Assembly (NCBI GenBank): GCA_913060655.1 | Contig: CAJXTG010000001.1 | Span: 1 to 64,000, forward strand | Source: an uncultured Nitriliruptoraceae bacterium | GTDB taxonomy: Bacteria > Actinomycetota > Nitriliruptoria > Nitriliruptorales > Nitriliruptoraceae | DNA length: 64,000 nucleotides | Direction: 5' to 3' | Part shown: positions 9,077-18,909 of the stretch, one piece after another | Layout of the letters: each line of letters opens with the position of its first letter | How positions within the stretch are numbered: position 1 is the stretch's first letter | Position numbers and translations under genes: made by a program | The notes under the pieces: generated by a model | What the model saw: the letters and a program-made list of their open reading frames with translations, nothing else | What the model was told of the DNA's origin: nothing | The model's database searches: none

Positions 9077-9517
9077 GTGACCCTGCCGGACCGCCTTGCG
9101 AACGTGGTGAACGACTTCCTCGCCGCCCCGCCGGAGCTGCGCACCGAGCTGCTGCTCGAGCAGGCCGAGGCGCTGCCGGACCTGCCGCCGGAGCTGAGCG
9201 GCGAGGACGCCCGCGACCGCTTCGAGCAGGTCGAGGAGTGCCAGACGCCGTTCTTCCTCGCCACCGACGTCGCCGACGGTCACGTCCGGCTCCACTTCGA
9301 CTGCCCGCCGCAGGCGCCCACCACCCGCGGGTTCGCCGGCATCCTCCACACCGGCCTCGACGGCGCCACCCCCGAGGAGATCCTCGCCGTGCCCGCCGAC
9401 TTCCACCACACGATGGGGCTCGCCGAGGTCATCAGCCCGCTGCGGCTGCGCGGCATGGACGCGATCCTGTTCCGCCTCAAGCGGCAGGTCGCCGCCCGCG
9501 CCGCCGTCGACGGCTGA
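9077..9517 (+). CDS. SufE family sulfur acceptor protein
   Basis: 146 residues; the GTG at 9077 has a strong AGGAGG about ten bases upstream. It is a small SufE-fold protein with the acceptor cysteine at Cys55 in EECQTPFFL and the conserved later segment [22 protein letters not shown]. SufE proteins take persulfide sulfur from a desulfurase and pass it to cluster or cofactor assembly. Here the divergent neighbour is a rhodanese, so sulfur may come from SseA rather than a SufS-type desulfurase, a pairing common in actinobacteria. No SufBCD genes are in the window. Confidence 0.92.
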   Translation: MTLPDRLANVVNDFLAAPPELRTELLLEQAEALPDLPPELSGEDARDRFEQVEECQTPFFLATDVADGHVRLHFDCPPQAPTTRGFAGILHTGLDGATPEEILAVPADFHHTMGLAEVISPLRLRGMDAILFRLKRQVAARAAVDG

Positions 9518-9534
9518 GCGTCGCAGCCGCTCGC

Positions 9535-9540
9535 TAGCGT
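9535..9540 (+). promoter_or_regulatory. Putative -10 element (TAGCGT) for the recCBD operon
   Basis: TAGCGT ends 27 bases before the recC GTG, with CGGAGGGGA between them as ribosome-binding site. It is the only AT-containing hexamer in the 50-base gap after sufE. No convincing -35. Confidence 0.4.
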
Positions 9541-9567
9541 GCCCCGCCGGACGGAGGGGACGCCGGG

Positions 9568-12500
9568 GTGACGCTGGAGGTGCAGGTCGCCGCACGTCCC
9601 GAGCCGCTCGTCGACCGGCTCGCCGACCGGCTCGCCCCACCCACCGACGACCCGTTCACCACCGACCTCGTCGTCGTGCCCAACGCCGGCATGCGCGAGT
9701 GGGTCGCGACCCGGCTGATGGACCGGCTCGGCGTGCTCGCCGGCGTCGAGTTCGTCTTCCCCGCCGAGCTGACCCGCCGCACCCTCGGCCTGCCCGACCC
9801 CGCCGACGACCCGTGGCGGCCCGAGCGGATGGCGTGGCACGTCCTCGCCCTGCTCGCCGAGGGGGTCGACCTCGGCGCCACCCCGTGGGACGGCATCCCG
9901 CCCCGCCCGTGGACCGTCGCCCGGCGGGTCGCCGACCTGCTGGAGGGGGCGGCGTCGCAGCGGCCCGACCTCGTCGCCGCCTGGACGGCCGGCGGGGACG
10001 GTGGGCTCGGCGCCGACCGCGCCTGGCAGGCGGCGACGTGGCGGGCGCTGCGCGAGCGCATCGGCGTCCCCTCGCCGGCCGAACGGCTCCTCGCCGCCGC
10101 CAGCGACCGCACCGGCCCGCCCGGCCCGGCCGCCGACGGCGCCCGGCTGCCCGCCCGGCTGACCGTCCTGGGCCTGTCCACGGTCACCGCCCCCGCGGCG
10201 GCCGTGCTCACCACCGCCGCCCGCACCGCCGACGTGCTCGTGCTCGCCACCACCGCCGCACCCGCCGCCGTCCGGGAGGCCCTCGCGACGACGGCCGCGA
10301 CCGCCGACGGTGACGCGGCGCCGGACGCCGGACCGCTGCACGTCGCCCCGGCCCGGCCCGCCGAGGTCCGCACCGACGTGCACCCGCTGCTCGCCGCCTG
10401 GGGCCGCCCCGCCCTCGAGGCGGCGACGCTGCTCGCCCGGCTACCCACCACCCCCACTCTCCTCGACGACGACGGCGCCGCGGCCGGCGGTCCGGCTCGG
10501 CCGGCGGCCGGACCGTCGACGCAGCTCGCGCGGCTGCAGGCCGCCGTGCAGGCGGCCGACCCGACCCCGACCGCCCCCACCGGCCACTCCGACCGCGCCC
10601 ACGGCGGCGACGGCAGCGTGCAGGTCCACGCCTGCCACGGGCTGGTCCGCCAGCTCGAGGTGCTCCGCGACGTGCTGCTCCACGCCCTCGACGCCGACCC
10701 GACGCTGCGGCCCCGCGACATCGCCGTGCTGTGCGCCGACCTCGCCGCCGTCGCCCCCCTCGTCGGCCCCGTCCTCGGTGCGGACGTCGCCGGCCGCTCC
10801 CTCCCCGTGCTCGTCACCGACCGGGCCGCCGGCACCGCCCCGCCCGTCGAGGCCGCCCTCGACGCGGCGCTCGCGCTCGCCACCTCCCGGCTCGAACGTG
10901 ACGAGGTGCTCACCTTCCTGTCCCAGCCCGTCGTCGCCGCCGCCCTCGGCCTCGACGCCGACGACCTCGCCGTGCTCGAACGGGTCGCCGAGCGGCTCGC
11001 CGTCCGCTGGGGGCGCGACGCCGCCCACCGGGAGGCGTGGGGCTACCCGCCGGACGTCACCGTCGGCACGTGGCGGGAGAGCGTCGACCGGCTCCTCGCC
11101 GGGCTGCTGCTCGACGGGCGCGACGGCCCCGTCGACGGGCTCGCCCCCGCCACCGGGTTCGGCATGCAGGACCTCGGACGGGTCGGCCGGCTCGCCGACG
11201 CGCTCGACGCCGTCGCCCGCCTCGCCGACCTCGCCGCCACCCCCCGGCCGATGGCCGACTGGGCCGGCCCGCTGCGGTGGATCGTCGACCGGCTGCTGCG
11301 GCCCGAACGGCGCGGCGACGCCGCCACCGACGGGTTCGCGCAGCAGGCCGCCGCCGTCCGCGAGGTCGTCGACACGCTCGTCGCCGACGCGGCCGCCGCC
11401 GGCGACGTGCCCCTCGACGTGCGCGAGGTCCGCGCCGCGCTCGCCGACCGGCTCGGCGCCGGCGGGTCCCGCGCGCGGCTGCGCACCGGCCACGTCAGCG
11501 TCGCCTCCCTCGCCCCGCTGCGCGGCGTGCCGTTCCGCGTCGTCGCCGTCGTCGGGCTCGGGGACACGCCCGCCGCGGCGGCCGACGACGACGACGTGCT
11601 CGCGCTCGCCCCCCGGCTCGGCGAGCGGGACGCGCCGTCGGAGGGGCGCGCCGCCCTGCTCGACGCCGTCCTCGCCGCCCGCGACACCCTCGTCGTCACC
11701 TGCGACGGGCAGGACGTGCGCACCGGCGACGTCCGCGACCTGCCCACCACCGTCGAGGAGCTGCTCGACGTGCTGCCCGCCGGCGACGCCGGCGCCGGCG
11801 TGCCGACCCTCGTGCGCCACCCGCGCCACCTCGCCGACCGGCGCAACGTCACCACCGGGCCCGGCGCGACCGGACGGGTCGACCCGGCCCGCCCGTTCAC
11901 GTTCGCGCCGGCCGCGCTGCGCGCCCTCGACGCGTTCGCCGCCACCGCCGGCAGCGCCCGCCGGCCCGCCGCCGGCCACGGCGTGCTCACCACCGACGTC
12001 GGCGACGGCCGCTGGCGCACCGTCGCCCTCCCGCCCGGTGGGGAGGTGACCGGCGGCGACGGCGGCAGCGTCGCGCTCACCCTCGACGACGTCGTCGAGG
12101 CGCTGCGCCGCCCCGCCCGGACGCTGCTGCGCACGCGCCTGGGGGTGCGGCTGCCCCACGAGCTGACCGCCGACCCGCGCACCGTCGAGCTGTGGGTCGA
12201 CGACCCGCTGGCCCGCTGGGCGTTCGGCCAGGACCTGCTCGACCACGTCGTCGCCGGCGGGGACCCCGCCGGCTGGGTCGCCGCCCGCCCCGCCGCCGGC
12301 GGGCTGCCCCCCGGGCGGATCGGCCGGGCGCTGCTCACCGGCTTCGTCGACGAGGTCGTCGCCCTCCACGAGGCGGCCGGCCGTCCCACCGCCACCGCCG
12401 TCCCCGTCGGCGTCGACCTGCCCCTCGACGGGGCCGTCCACGGCGTCACCCGCGCACGTCTCGTCGGCACCGTCCGCCACGTCGACGGTGGCGTGGTCGA

Positions 12501-13059
12501 CGTCCGCTACGCCGCCGACCACGCGTCGCAGACCGTCGCCGCTGCCGTCGCGCTGCTCGCCACCGTCGCCGCCGACGTGCCGCTGCCCACGGCCGACGGG
12601 CCGGCCGTGCCCGACGTCGCCCACGTCGTGCGGCGCGCCCCGTCGCAGGCACGCGACGACACGCCGGTGGTGCGGGCGCTGCGCCTCGGCGGCGACGCCG
12701 CCGCCCGCACCGCCGCCGCCCGCGCCGCCCTCACCGCCCTCGTCGACCTCGCCCTGCGGATCCGCAGCGGCCCCGCCGCGCTGCTGCCGCGCGCCGCGTT
12801 CCACCTCGACGCGACCGTCGACCTCACCCGCCCGGCGACGGGGACGCTGCGCGCCGACGTCGCCCGCGACCTCGACGACCCGGCCACCGCCATCGTGCTC
12901 GGCGTCACCGACCTGCCCGACCTCGCCGCCCAGGTCGACGGGCCGCTCGAGGAGGGGCTGCCCGACGCGCCCACCCCCGCGCAGCGCTGGTCCGCCGCCC
13001 TGCGCGCCCCCCTCACCGACCCGTTCCGCGCCCACGCCGACGGGGAGGGGGGTCCATGA
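9568..13059 (+). CDS. recC: Exodeoxyribonuclease V gamma subunit RecC
   Basis: 1163 residues from a GTG with CGGAGGGGA upstream. RecC is the inactivated helicase-nuclease subunit of RecBCD; it splits the duplex and scans for the Chi sequence. The N-terminus (TTDLVVVPNAGMREWVATRLMDRLG, PAELTRRTL) matches RecC helicase-like domain 1. Later blocks (SVASLAPLRGVPFRVVAVVGLGD) match the pseudo-helicase end and the C-terminal part the inactive nuclease-like domain. Length fits the family. The gene overlaps recB by four bases, and recD follows the same way, giving recC-recB-recD as in mycobacteria. Confidence 0.93.
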   Translation: MTLEVQVAARPEPLVDRLADRLAPPTDDPFTTDLVVVPNAGMREWVATRLMDRLGVLAGVEFVFPAELTRRTLGLPDPADDPWRPERMAWHVLALLAEGVDLGATPWDGIPPRPWTVARRVADLLEGAASQRPDLVAAWTAGGDGGLGADRAWQAATWRALRERIGVPSPAERLLAAASDRTGPPGPAADGARLPARLTVLGLSTVTAPAAAVLTTAARTADVLVLATTAAPAAVREALATTAATADGDAAPDAGPLHVAPARPAEVRTDVHPLLAAWGRPALEAATLLARLPTTPTLLDDDGAAAGGPARPAAGPSTQLARLQAAVQAADPTPTAPTGHSDRAHGGDGSVQVHACHGLVRQLEVLRDVLLHALDADPTLRPRDIAVLCADLAAVAPLVGPVLGADVAGRSLPVLVTDRAAGTAPPVEAALDAALALATSRLERDEVLTFLSQPVVAAALGLDADDLAVLERVAERLAVRWGRDAAHREAWGYPPDVTVGTWRESVDRLLAGLLLDGRDGPVDGLAPATGFGMQDLGRVGRLADALDAVARLADLAATPRPMADWAGPLRWIVDRLLRPERRGDAATDGFAQQAAAVREVVDTLVADAAAAGDVPLDVREVRAALADRLGAGGSRARLRTGHVSVASLAPLRGVPFRVVAVVGLGDTPAAAADDDDVLALAPRLGERDAPSEGRAALLDAVLAARDTLVVTCDGQDVRTGDVRDLPTTVEELLDVLPAGDAGAGVPTLVRHPRHLADRRNVTTGPGATGRVDPARPFTFAPAALRALDAFAATAGSARRPAAGHGVLTTDVGDGRWRTVALPPGGEVTGGDGGSVALTLDDVVEALRRPARTLLRTRLGVRLPHELTADPRTVELWVDDPLARWAFGQDLLDHVVAGGDPAGWVAARPAAGGLPPGRIGRALLTGFVDEVVALHEAAGRPTATAVPVGVDLPLDGAVHGVTRARLVGTVRHVDGGVVDVRYAADHASQTVAAAVALLATVAADVPLPTADGPAVPDVAHVVRRAPSQARDDTPVVRALRLGGDAAARTAAARAALTALVDLALRIRSGPAALLPRAAFHLDATVDLTRPATGTLRADVARDLDDPATAIVLGVTDLPDLAAQVDGPLEEGLPDAPTPAQRWSAALRAPLTDPFRAHADGEGGP

Positions 13060-16000
13060 GCATCGGCCCCCTCGACCTGCGCGCCCCGCTGCCGCCCGGC
13101 CTCAGCGCCGTCGAGGCGTCGGCGGGCACCGGCAAGACGTTCGCGCTGACCGCGCTGACCGTCCGCGCCGTCGTCCGCGACGGGCTGCGCACCGACCAGC
13201 TGCTCGTCGTCACCTTCACCCGCGCCGCCGCCGCCGAGCTCCGCGGCCGCATCCGCGCCGGCCTGCGCGACGCCGCGGCCGCGCTGCGCACCGTCGCGGC
13301 CACCGGCCGCGTGCCCGACGGGCTCGACGACGCCCTCGACGCGCTGTGCCGCACCGACGGCACGCCCGACGGGCCGCCCCTCGACCCCACCGAGGCGCAG
13401 CGGCGGGCGACCGTCGCCGCCCGCGCCCTCTCCACCCTCGAGCGGGCCACCATCACCACCCTGCACGGCTTCTGCCAGACGGCGCTCGCCGGCCTCGGCC
13501 TGCGCGGCACCGGCACCGGCCTGCGGCTCACCACCGACGTGCGCCGCCTGCAGGCCGACGCGGTCCGCGACGGGCTGCTCGCCGCCCTCAGCGCCGACCC
13601 GGACGCGCTGCGCCGCCGCAAGGGGAAGGGCGACGACGTCCGGCTCGAGACGCCCCGCGAGGTCGAGGGGCGCATCGACCGGCTGGTGGGCACCGTCCTC
13701 GGCTCCGACGCGCACGTCGTCCCCCTCGGGACGTCCACCGAACCGGTCGCGGATGCGACCGCCCGCTTCACCGGCGACGTCGTCGACGCGCTGCGCCGCC
13801 GGCTCGCCGCCGACGACCTGCTCACCTTCGACGAGCTGGTGCGCCGCATGGACCTCACCCTCGCCGACGCGCGCGGCGGTGCGGTCGCCGCCCGGCAGCT
13901 GCGCGGCCGGCTGCGCCTCGTCCTCGTCGACGAGATGCAGGACACCGACGCGGTGCAGTGGCGCATCCTCCACCGCGCGTTCCTCGCCGACCCCGACACG
14001 CTCGGCCCGCCCGCCGACGTCGTCATCGTCGGCGACCCGAAGCAGTCGATCTACCGCTTCCGCGGCGCCGACGTCGACGCGTCCATCGACGCGTTCGCCG
14101 CCGCCGGCCCGCAGCGCCGCTCGCTCGGGCACAACTGGCGCTCGTCGGTGCCGCTGCTCGACGGGCTCGACGTGCTCCTGCGCGGGGCGACGTTCGGCCG
14201 GCCCGAGATCGCCTACCGCACCGTCACCGCCGGCCGGCCCGTCGACACCCGGGTGCACGCCGCCGGCGCCCCCGTCGAGGTCCGCTGGGTGCCCCGCGAC
14301 GGGACGCTGCCGCTCGCCAGCGACGGGTACCGGCTGCTGACCGACGCGACCGACGCCCGCGTCCTCGACGACCTCGCCGTGCAGGTCGTCACCCTCCTCG
14401 CCGACGGCCGCGTCGACGACGCCGACGGGACCCGGCCCCTCGCCCCCCGCGACGTCGCCGTGCTCGTGCGGCGCAACGCCGACGCGACCGCCGTCGTCGA
14501 CCGGCTCGCCGCCGCCGGCGTCGTCGCCGTGCAGCCCAAGGGCGGCCGGGTGTACGACACCGACGCGTTCGCGCAGTGGCGCATCCTCCTCGCCGCGCTC
14601 GCCGCCCCCGGCGACCCCGACCGGATCCGCACCCTGCTGCTGTCCTGGTTCGTCGACGCGCCCGCCGGCGCCGTCGACGACGACCACCGGCTCGACGAGC
14701 TCGCCCGCCGCTGCGCCGGCTGGGCCGGCCGGCTCGCCACCGACGGGATCATGGCGCTGCTCGCCACCCTGCGTGCCGACCCCGAGGACATGGCCGCGCT
14801 CGCCCGCTCCGGCGAGCGGGGGCTGACCGACCTCGAGCATCTCGCCGAGCTCGTCCACGTCGCCGTCGGCGCCCGCGGCGTGCCCGCCGCCGTCGCGCTG
14901 CGCACCCTCGAGGAGCTCGCCCTCGCCGCCGACCGCGGGGAGGACGACAGCGACGACCCGGCGGTGCGGCGCATCGGCAGCGACGGCGACGCCGTGCAGG
15001 TCATGACCGCCCACGCGGCGAAGGGGCTCGAGTTCCCCGTCGTCCTGCTGCCGTTCGCGAACCGGGCGCAGCACCTCACCCAGCCGTGGACGTTCCGCAG
15101 CACCGTCGGCGGCGCACCCGCCCGCGTCGTCGACGCCGGCTCCGCGCTCGACTGGACGCCGGTGGGCGACGGGTCGCCCGACGCGGCGCACGCCCGCAAG
15201 CGGGACCGGCAGGCCGCCGCCCGGGCCGAGCAGGCGGGCGACGAGGCGCGGCTGCTGTACGTCGCGCTGACCCGGGCGCGCGACCGGCTGATCGTGTGGT
15301 GGGCGCCGATCCCCTCCAGCGACCGCAGCGCGCTCGCGACGCTGCTGTTCGGCCCGCGCGACGCGGCCGGGGCGCTCGTCGCCGACGCGGCCGCCCCCGC
15401 CCTCAAGGACCTCGACGACACGGTGACCGCCGGCCTGCTCGACGGGCTCGCCGCCCGCGCCGAGGGCACCATCGGCGTGGCCGCCGTCCCCGCCGGCCCC
15501 GCCGACGTGCGGGCCGCTGCGGCCGTCCCGCCCGCCGATGGTGACGCGCACGTCGCGACGCTGGGCCGGGACGTGCACGAGCCGGACGTGTGGCGGTGGT
15601 CGTTCACCGGCCTGCTGCGTCCCGGCCCCGGCGGGCAGCGGACACCCGACGACGCGGCCGCACCGCGCGGCGGGACCGACGAGCCCGACGTCGCACCCGA
15701 CGCCGACCCCGGCGCGGACGACCCGGGCGCGGACGACCCCGGCGCGGACGGGGCGGGTGCGGGCGCCGGTGGGCGCGTCGCCGACGGGCCGCTCGTCGGC
15801 CTGCCGGGCGGCACCACGTTCGGCGTGCTCGTGCACGAGGCCCTCGAGGCCGTCGACCTCGCCGCCGACGAGGCGACGCTGCGCACCACCCTCGCCGGCG
15901 AGCTGACCGTCCGCGCCACCCGTGCGGCCGTCGACGTCGACGTCGCGACCCTCACCGACGGGCTCGTCGCCGCGCTCGCCACCCCGCTCGACCCGCTGCT

Positions 16001-16598
16001 CGCCGGCGCCAGCCTGCGCGACGTCCCCGCCGCGGACCGGGTGCCCGAGCTCGCCTTCGAGCTGCCGGTGGGGGACACCGTCGACCCCGTCACCCTCGCC
16101 GCGCTCACCGGCGCGGCCGCCGACGCGCTCGCCCCCGACGACCCCTACCGCGACGCGCTCGCGACGCTGCCCGACCGGCTGGACCGCGGCCGGCTCGCCG
16201 GCTGGCTCACCGGCGTCGTCGACCTCGCGCTGCGCACCCCCGACGGCCGCTACGTCGTCGCCGACTACAAGACGAACCGGCTGGGGGAGCGCGACGCGCC
16301 CGCGTACGACGCGGCCGCGATGCACGCGGCGATGCTGCACGGCGAGTACCCGCTGCAGGCGCTCCTCTACCTCGTCGGCCTGCACCGGCTGCTCGGCCGC
16401 CGGCTCGCCGGCTACGACCCGCAGCGGCATCTCGGCGGGGCCGCGTTCCTGTTCGTGCGCGGCATGGTCGGCCCCGACACCCCCGTGGAGGGCGGCGTGC
16501 GCGACGGCGTGTGCGTGTGGCGGCCCGCGGTCGCCGCCGTGCTCGCCGCCGACGACGTCCTCGCGGGCGGGCGCGCCGGCAGGGAGGGGCGGCGATGA
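13056..16598 (+). CDS. recB: Exodeoxyribonuclease V beta subunit RecB (helicase-nuclease)
   Basis: 1180 residues; the ATG overlaps the recC stop (ATGA) and has GGGGAGGGGGG upstream. The N-terminal SF1A 3'-5' helicase shows Walker A ASAGTGKT (residues 21-28), VVTFTRAAAAELRGR, Walker B VLVDEMQDTDAVQW (usually DEFQD), VGDPKQSIYRFRGAD, VMTAHAAKGLEFPVV and YVALTRARDRLIVWW. A disordered acidic Ala/Asp/Pro linker at about 885-905 carries three copies of GAD(D/G)(P/A). The C-terminal nuclease has the catalytic DYKTN (Asp1070, Lys1072). It resects double-strand breaks with RecC and RecD to load RecA. Confidence 0.95.
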   Translation: MSIGPLDLRAPLPPGLSAVEASAGTGKTFALTALTVRAVVRDGLRTDQLLVVTFTRAAAAELRGRIRAGLRDAAAALRTVAATGRVPDGLDDALDALCRTDGTPDGPPLDPTEAQRRATVAARALSTLERATITTLHGFCQTALAGLGLRGTGTGLRLTTDVRRLQADAVRDGLLAALSADPDALRRRKGKGDDVRLETPREVEGRIDRLVGTVLGSDAHVVPLGTSTEPVADATARFTGDVVDALRRRLAADDLLTFDELVRRMDLTLADARGGAVAARQLRGRLRLVLVDEMQDTDAVQWRILHRAFLADPDTLGPPADVVIVGDPKQSIYRFRGADVDASIDAFAAAGPQRRSLGHNWRSSVPLLDGLDVLLRGATFGRPEIAYRTVTAGRPVDTRVHAAGAPVEVRWVPRDGTLPLASDGYRLLTDATDARVLDDLAVQVVTLLADGRVDDADGTRPLAPRDVAVLVRRNADATAVVDRLAAAGVVAVQPKGGRVYDTDAFAQWRILLAALAAPGDPDRIRTLLLSWFVDAPAGAVDDDHRLDELARRCAGWAGRLATDGIMALLATLRADPEDMAALARSGERGLTDLEHLAELVHVAVGARGVPAAVALRTLEELALAADRGEDDSDDPAVRRIGSDGDAVQVMTAHAAKGLEFPVVLLPFANRAQHLTQPWTFRSTVGGAPARVVDAGSALDWTPVGDGSPDAAHARKRDRQAAARAEQAGDEARLLYVALTRARDRLIVWWAPIPSSDRSALATLLFGPRDAAGALVADAAAPALKDLDDTVTAGLLDGLAARAEGTIGVAAVPAGPADVRAAAAVPPADGDAHVATLGRDVHEPDVWRWSFTGLLRPGPGGQRTPDDAAAPRGGTDEPDVAPDADPGADDPGADDPGADGAGAGAGGRVADGPLVGLPGGTTFGVLVHEALEAVDLAADEATLRTTLAGELTVRATRAAVDVDVATLTDGLVAALATPLDPLLAGASLRDVPAADRVPELAFELPVGDTVDPVTLAALTGAAADALAPDDPYRDALATLPDRLDRGRLAGWLTGVVDLALRTPDGRYVVADYKTNRLGERDAPAYDAAAMHAAMLHGEYPLQALLYLVGLHRLLGRRLAGYDPQRHLGGAAFLFVRGMVGPDTPVEGGVRDGVCVWRPAVAAVLAADDVLAGGRAGREGRR
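15711..15755 (+). repeat. Three 15-bp tandem repeats in the RecB linker
   Basis: Units at 15711-15725, 15726-15740 and 15741-15755 start with GGCGCGGACG and encode GADDP, GADDP and GADGA in the acidic interdomain linker. The unit is a multiple of three, so copy changes would keep the frame. Confidence 0.8.
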
Positions 16599-18445
16599 GC
16601 GGGGTCGACCCGCGTGCCGGGGAGCGGCACCTCGCCGGGCTGCTGACGCGCCGCTTCGGCGTCGACGATCCCGTGGTGCTGCAGCTCGCCCGCCTCACCG
16701 TGCGGGCGGCCGCCGCCGGGCACGCGTGCCTCGACCTCGCCGCGCTCGACCCGACGCTCGTCGCCGGGCTCGACGCCCGCCGGCGTGCCCGTGACGGCGG
16801 TCCGGCGGCCGACGGTGACGCCGAGACGCTGCCGAGCCTCGACGTGGCCCTCGCGGCGCTGCGCCGCTGCGACGCGGTGCGGGAGGTCGCCGCCGCACCC
16901 GAACCGGACGGCGGCATCCGCCTCGTCGCGACCCGTCCGCTCGTGCTCGACGGCACCCGGCTCGCCACCCAGCGCGACCATGCGGCCGAGCAGCGGCTCG
17001 TCGACGCGCTCGTGCGCCGCGCCCAGAGCGCCCCCACGCCCGTCCCGCTCGCCCGCACCCCGCTCACCGACGACCCCGACCAGGTCGCCGCGGTCGCCAC
17101 GCTCGCCGACGCGGGCGTGCGTGCCGGCGTCGGCGTGCTCGCCGGCGGGCCCGGCACCGGCAAGACGACGACGGTCGCGGCGCTGCTCGCCGCCCGGCTC
17201 GCCGCCGACCCGGGCGCGCGCGTCGCCCTCGCCGCCCCGACGGGGAAGGCCGCCGCACGGCTGACCGAGTCGCTGCGGGCCGCGCTGCCGCACGTCGCCG
17301 CCGCCCACGGCGCGCAGGTCGCGGCGCTGCTCGCCCCGCTCGAGGCGACGACGGTGCACCGGCTGCTCGGCATCGGCCGGGACGGCGTGCGCGACGCCGA
17401 CACGCCGCTGCCCCACGACCTCGTCGTCGTCGACGAGGCGTCGATGCTCGCGCTGCCGCTCGCCGCGACGCTCGTCGACGCGCTCGACGACGCCAGCCAG
17501 CTCGTCCTCGTCGGTGACCCCGACCAGCTCGAGAGCGTCGAGACCGGCTCGGTGCTGCGCGCCCTCGTCGACACGCTGCCCGCCGGCGGCCCCCTCGCCC
17601 ACCTGACCGTCAACCACCGGCTCGCCGCCGACGACCCCGCCGTCGACCTGCTCGCCCGGGCGGTGCGCACCGGCGACGCCGACGCGGCGCTGGCCCTGCT
17701 CGACGGCGCCCGCGTCGACGGTGCGGCGGCGGGGGAGGGCCGGTCGCTGCGCTTCGTCGCCACCGACGAGCCGGCCCGGGTCGCCCCGGCGGTCGTCGGC
17801 CCCGTCCTCGACGACGGGGACGGCGGCGGGCTGCTCGCCGCCCACGCGGCCGCCGAGGCCGACGACGCGCCCGCCGCGCTCGCCGCGCACGCCGCGGTGC
17901 GGCTGCTGTGCGCGCACCGGCACGGGCCCCACGGCGCGTCGACGTGGGTCGAGCGGATCCGTGCGGCGCTGACCGCCCGCACCGGCGTCGGCGTCGCCCC
18001 CGGGGAGGTGTGGCTGCCCGGCGAGGCGGTCATGGTCCTCGCCAACGACGTGCGCAGCGGGCTCGTCAACGGCGACACCGGTGTCGTCGTCGGCCGGGGC
18101 GGTGCGCGGCGGCTCGTGTTCGCCCGCCGGGACGGGACGCTGCTCGAGCGGCCCGTGGAGACCGTCGGCGACGTCGTCGCCGCGTCCGCCGCGACCGTGC
18201 ACAAGAGCCAGGGCAGCGAGTACGGGACGGTCGTGGTCCTCGTGCCGCCCGCCGACTCGCCGCTCGCCACCCGCGAGCTGCTGTACACGGCGCTGACGCG
18301 GGCGCGCCGCCGCGTCGTCGTCGTCGGCAGCACGGACGCGGTCCGGGCCGCCGTCACCCGCCCGTCGGTGCGTATGGGCGGGCTCGCCGACGCGCTCGCG
18401 CAGCGGCTGGTGCCGCTGCTGCCGACGTCGCGCCCGTCTGGTTGA
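16595..18445 (+). CDS. recD: Exodeoxyribonuclease V alpha subunit RecD (5'-3' helicase)
   Basis: 616 residues; the ATG overlaps the recB stop and follows AGGGAGGGG. It is an SF1B helicase: Walker A GGPGTGKTTT (about residues 184-193), motif Ia APTGKAAARL, Walker B VVVDEASML, motif III VGDPDQLESVETGSVL, and the C-terminal AATVHKSQGSEYGTVVV and LYTALTRARRRVVV. RecD supplies the second motor that moves on the 5'-ended strand. It is last in the recC-recB-recD operon; the next gene starts eight bases downstream, so transcription may continue into the DUF2237-xseAB genes. Confidence 0.95.
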   Translation: MSGVDPRAGERHLAGLLTRRFGVDDPVVLQLARLTVRAAAAGHACLDLAALDPTLVAGLDARRRARDGGPAADGDAETLPSLDVALAALRRCDAVREVAAAPEPDGGIRLVATRPLVLDGTRLATQRDHAAEQRLVDALVRRAQSAPTPVPLARTPLTDDPDQVAAVATLADAGVRAGVGVLAGGPGTGKTTTVAALLAARLAADPGARVALAAPTGKAAARLTESLRAALPHVAAAHGAQVAALLAPLEATTVHRLLGIGRDGVRDADTPLPHDLVVVDEASMLALPLAATLVDALDDASQLVLVGDPDQLESVETGSVLRALVDTLPAGGPLAHLTVNHRLAADDPAVDLLARAVRTGDADAALALLDGARVDGAAAGEGRSLRFVATDEPARVAPAVVGPVLDDGDGGGLLAAHAAAEADDAPAALAAHAAVRLLCAHRHGPHGASTWVERIRAALTARTGVGVAPGEVWLPGEAVMVLANDVRSGLVNGDTGVVVGRGGARRLVFARRDGTLLERPVETVGDVVAASAATVHKSQGSEYGTVVVLVPPADSPLATRELLYTALTRARRRVVVVGSTDAVRAAVTRPSVRMGGLADALAQRLVPLLPTSRPSG

Positions 18446-18453
18446 CTCGCCCC

Positions 18454-18909
18454 ATGGCACAGAACCTCCTGGGGACCGAGCTCGCCGTCTGCTCGCGCGC
18501 GCCGCTGACCGGCTTCTACCGCGACGGCTGCTGCAACACCGGCGGGGACGACGCCGGCGTGCACGTCGTGTGCGCCGAGGTCACCGCCGAGTTCCTCGCG
18601 TTCTCCAAGGCGGAGGGCAACGACCTGTCGACCCCCCGGCCGGAGTTCGGGTTCGACGGGCTGAAGCCGGGCGACCGCTGGTGCCTGTGCGCCTCCCGCT
18701 GGCAGGACGCGTACGAGGCCGGCGTCGCCCCGCCCGTCATCCTCGCCGCGACCCACGCGCGGGCGGCGGAGTGGTGCGACGTCGCCGCGCTCGAGCGGCT
18801 CGCCCTCGACCCGCCGCAGGTCGACCCGTCGCTGTTCGACGACGGCGACGACGGCGACGGGGACGATCCGCTGCGCGACCTGCTCGGCCCGCCCGACGAC
18901 CCGGCGTGA
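18454..18909 (+). CDS. DUF2237 family protein
   Basis: 151 residues, ATG at 18454 eight bases after recD. It carries the signature blocks of DUF2237: NLLGTELAVCSRAPLTGFYRDGCC, VCAEVTAEFLAFSKAEGNDLS, TPRPEFGFDGLKPGDRWCLCA and PPVILAATHARA. Five conserved cysteines, including an adjacent Cys-Cys pair and a CLC pair, suggest metal binding or redox chemistry, but the family has no established function. A short acidic tail (DDGDDGDGDD) follows. The stop overlaps the xseA start (GTGA), so it is translationally coupled to exonuclease VII. Confidence 0.9.
   Translation: MAQNLLGTELAVCSRAPLTGFYRDGCCNTGGDDAGVHVVCAEVTAEFLAFSKAEGNDLSTPRPEFGFDGLKPGDRWCLCASRWQDAYEAGVAPPVILAATHARAAEWCDVAALERLALDPPQVDPSLFDDGDDGDGDDPLRDLLGPPDDPA

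Noticed and set aside
15711-15755. Intergenic minisatellite
   Set aside because: The repeats are in frame inside recB and encode the linker between helicase and nuclease.
12507-16430. Very long open frame on the minus strand opposite recB (1307 codons), and similar frames opposite other genes
   Set aside because: High GC leaves few stop codons in all frames. The translations are Arg/Gly/Ala-rich without domains, while the opposite strand has clear RecC/RecB motifs.
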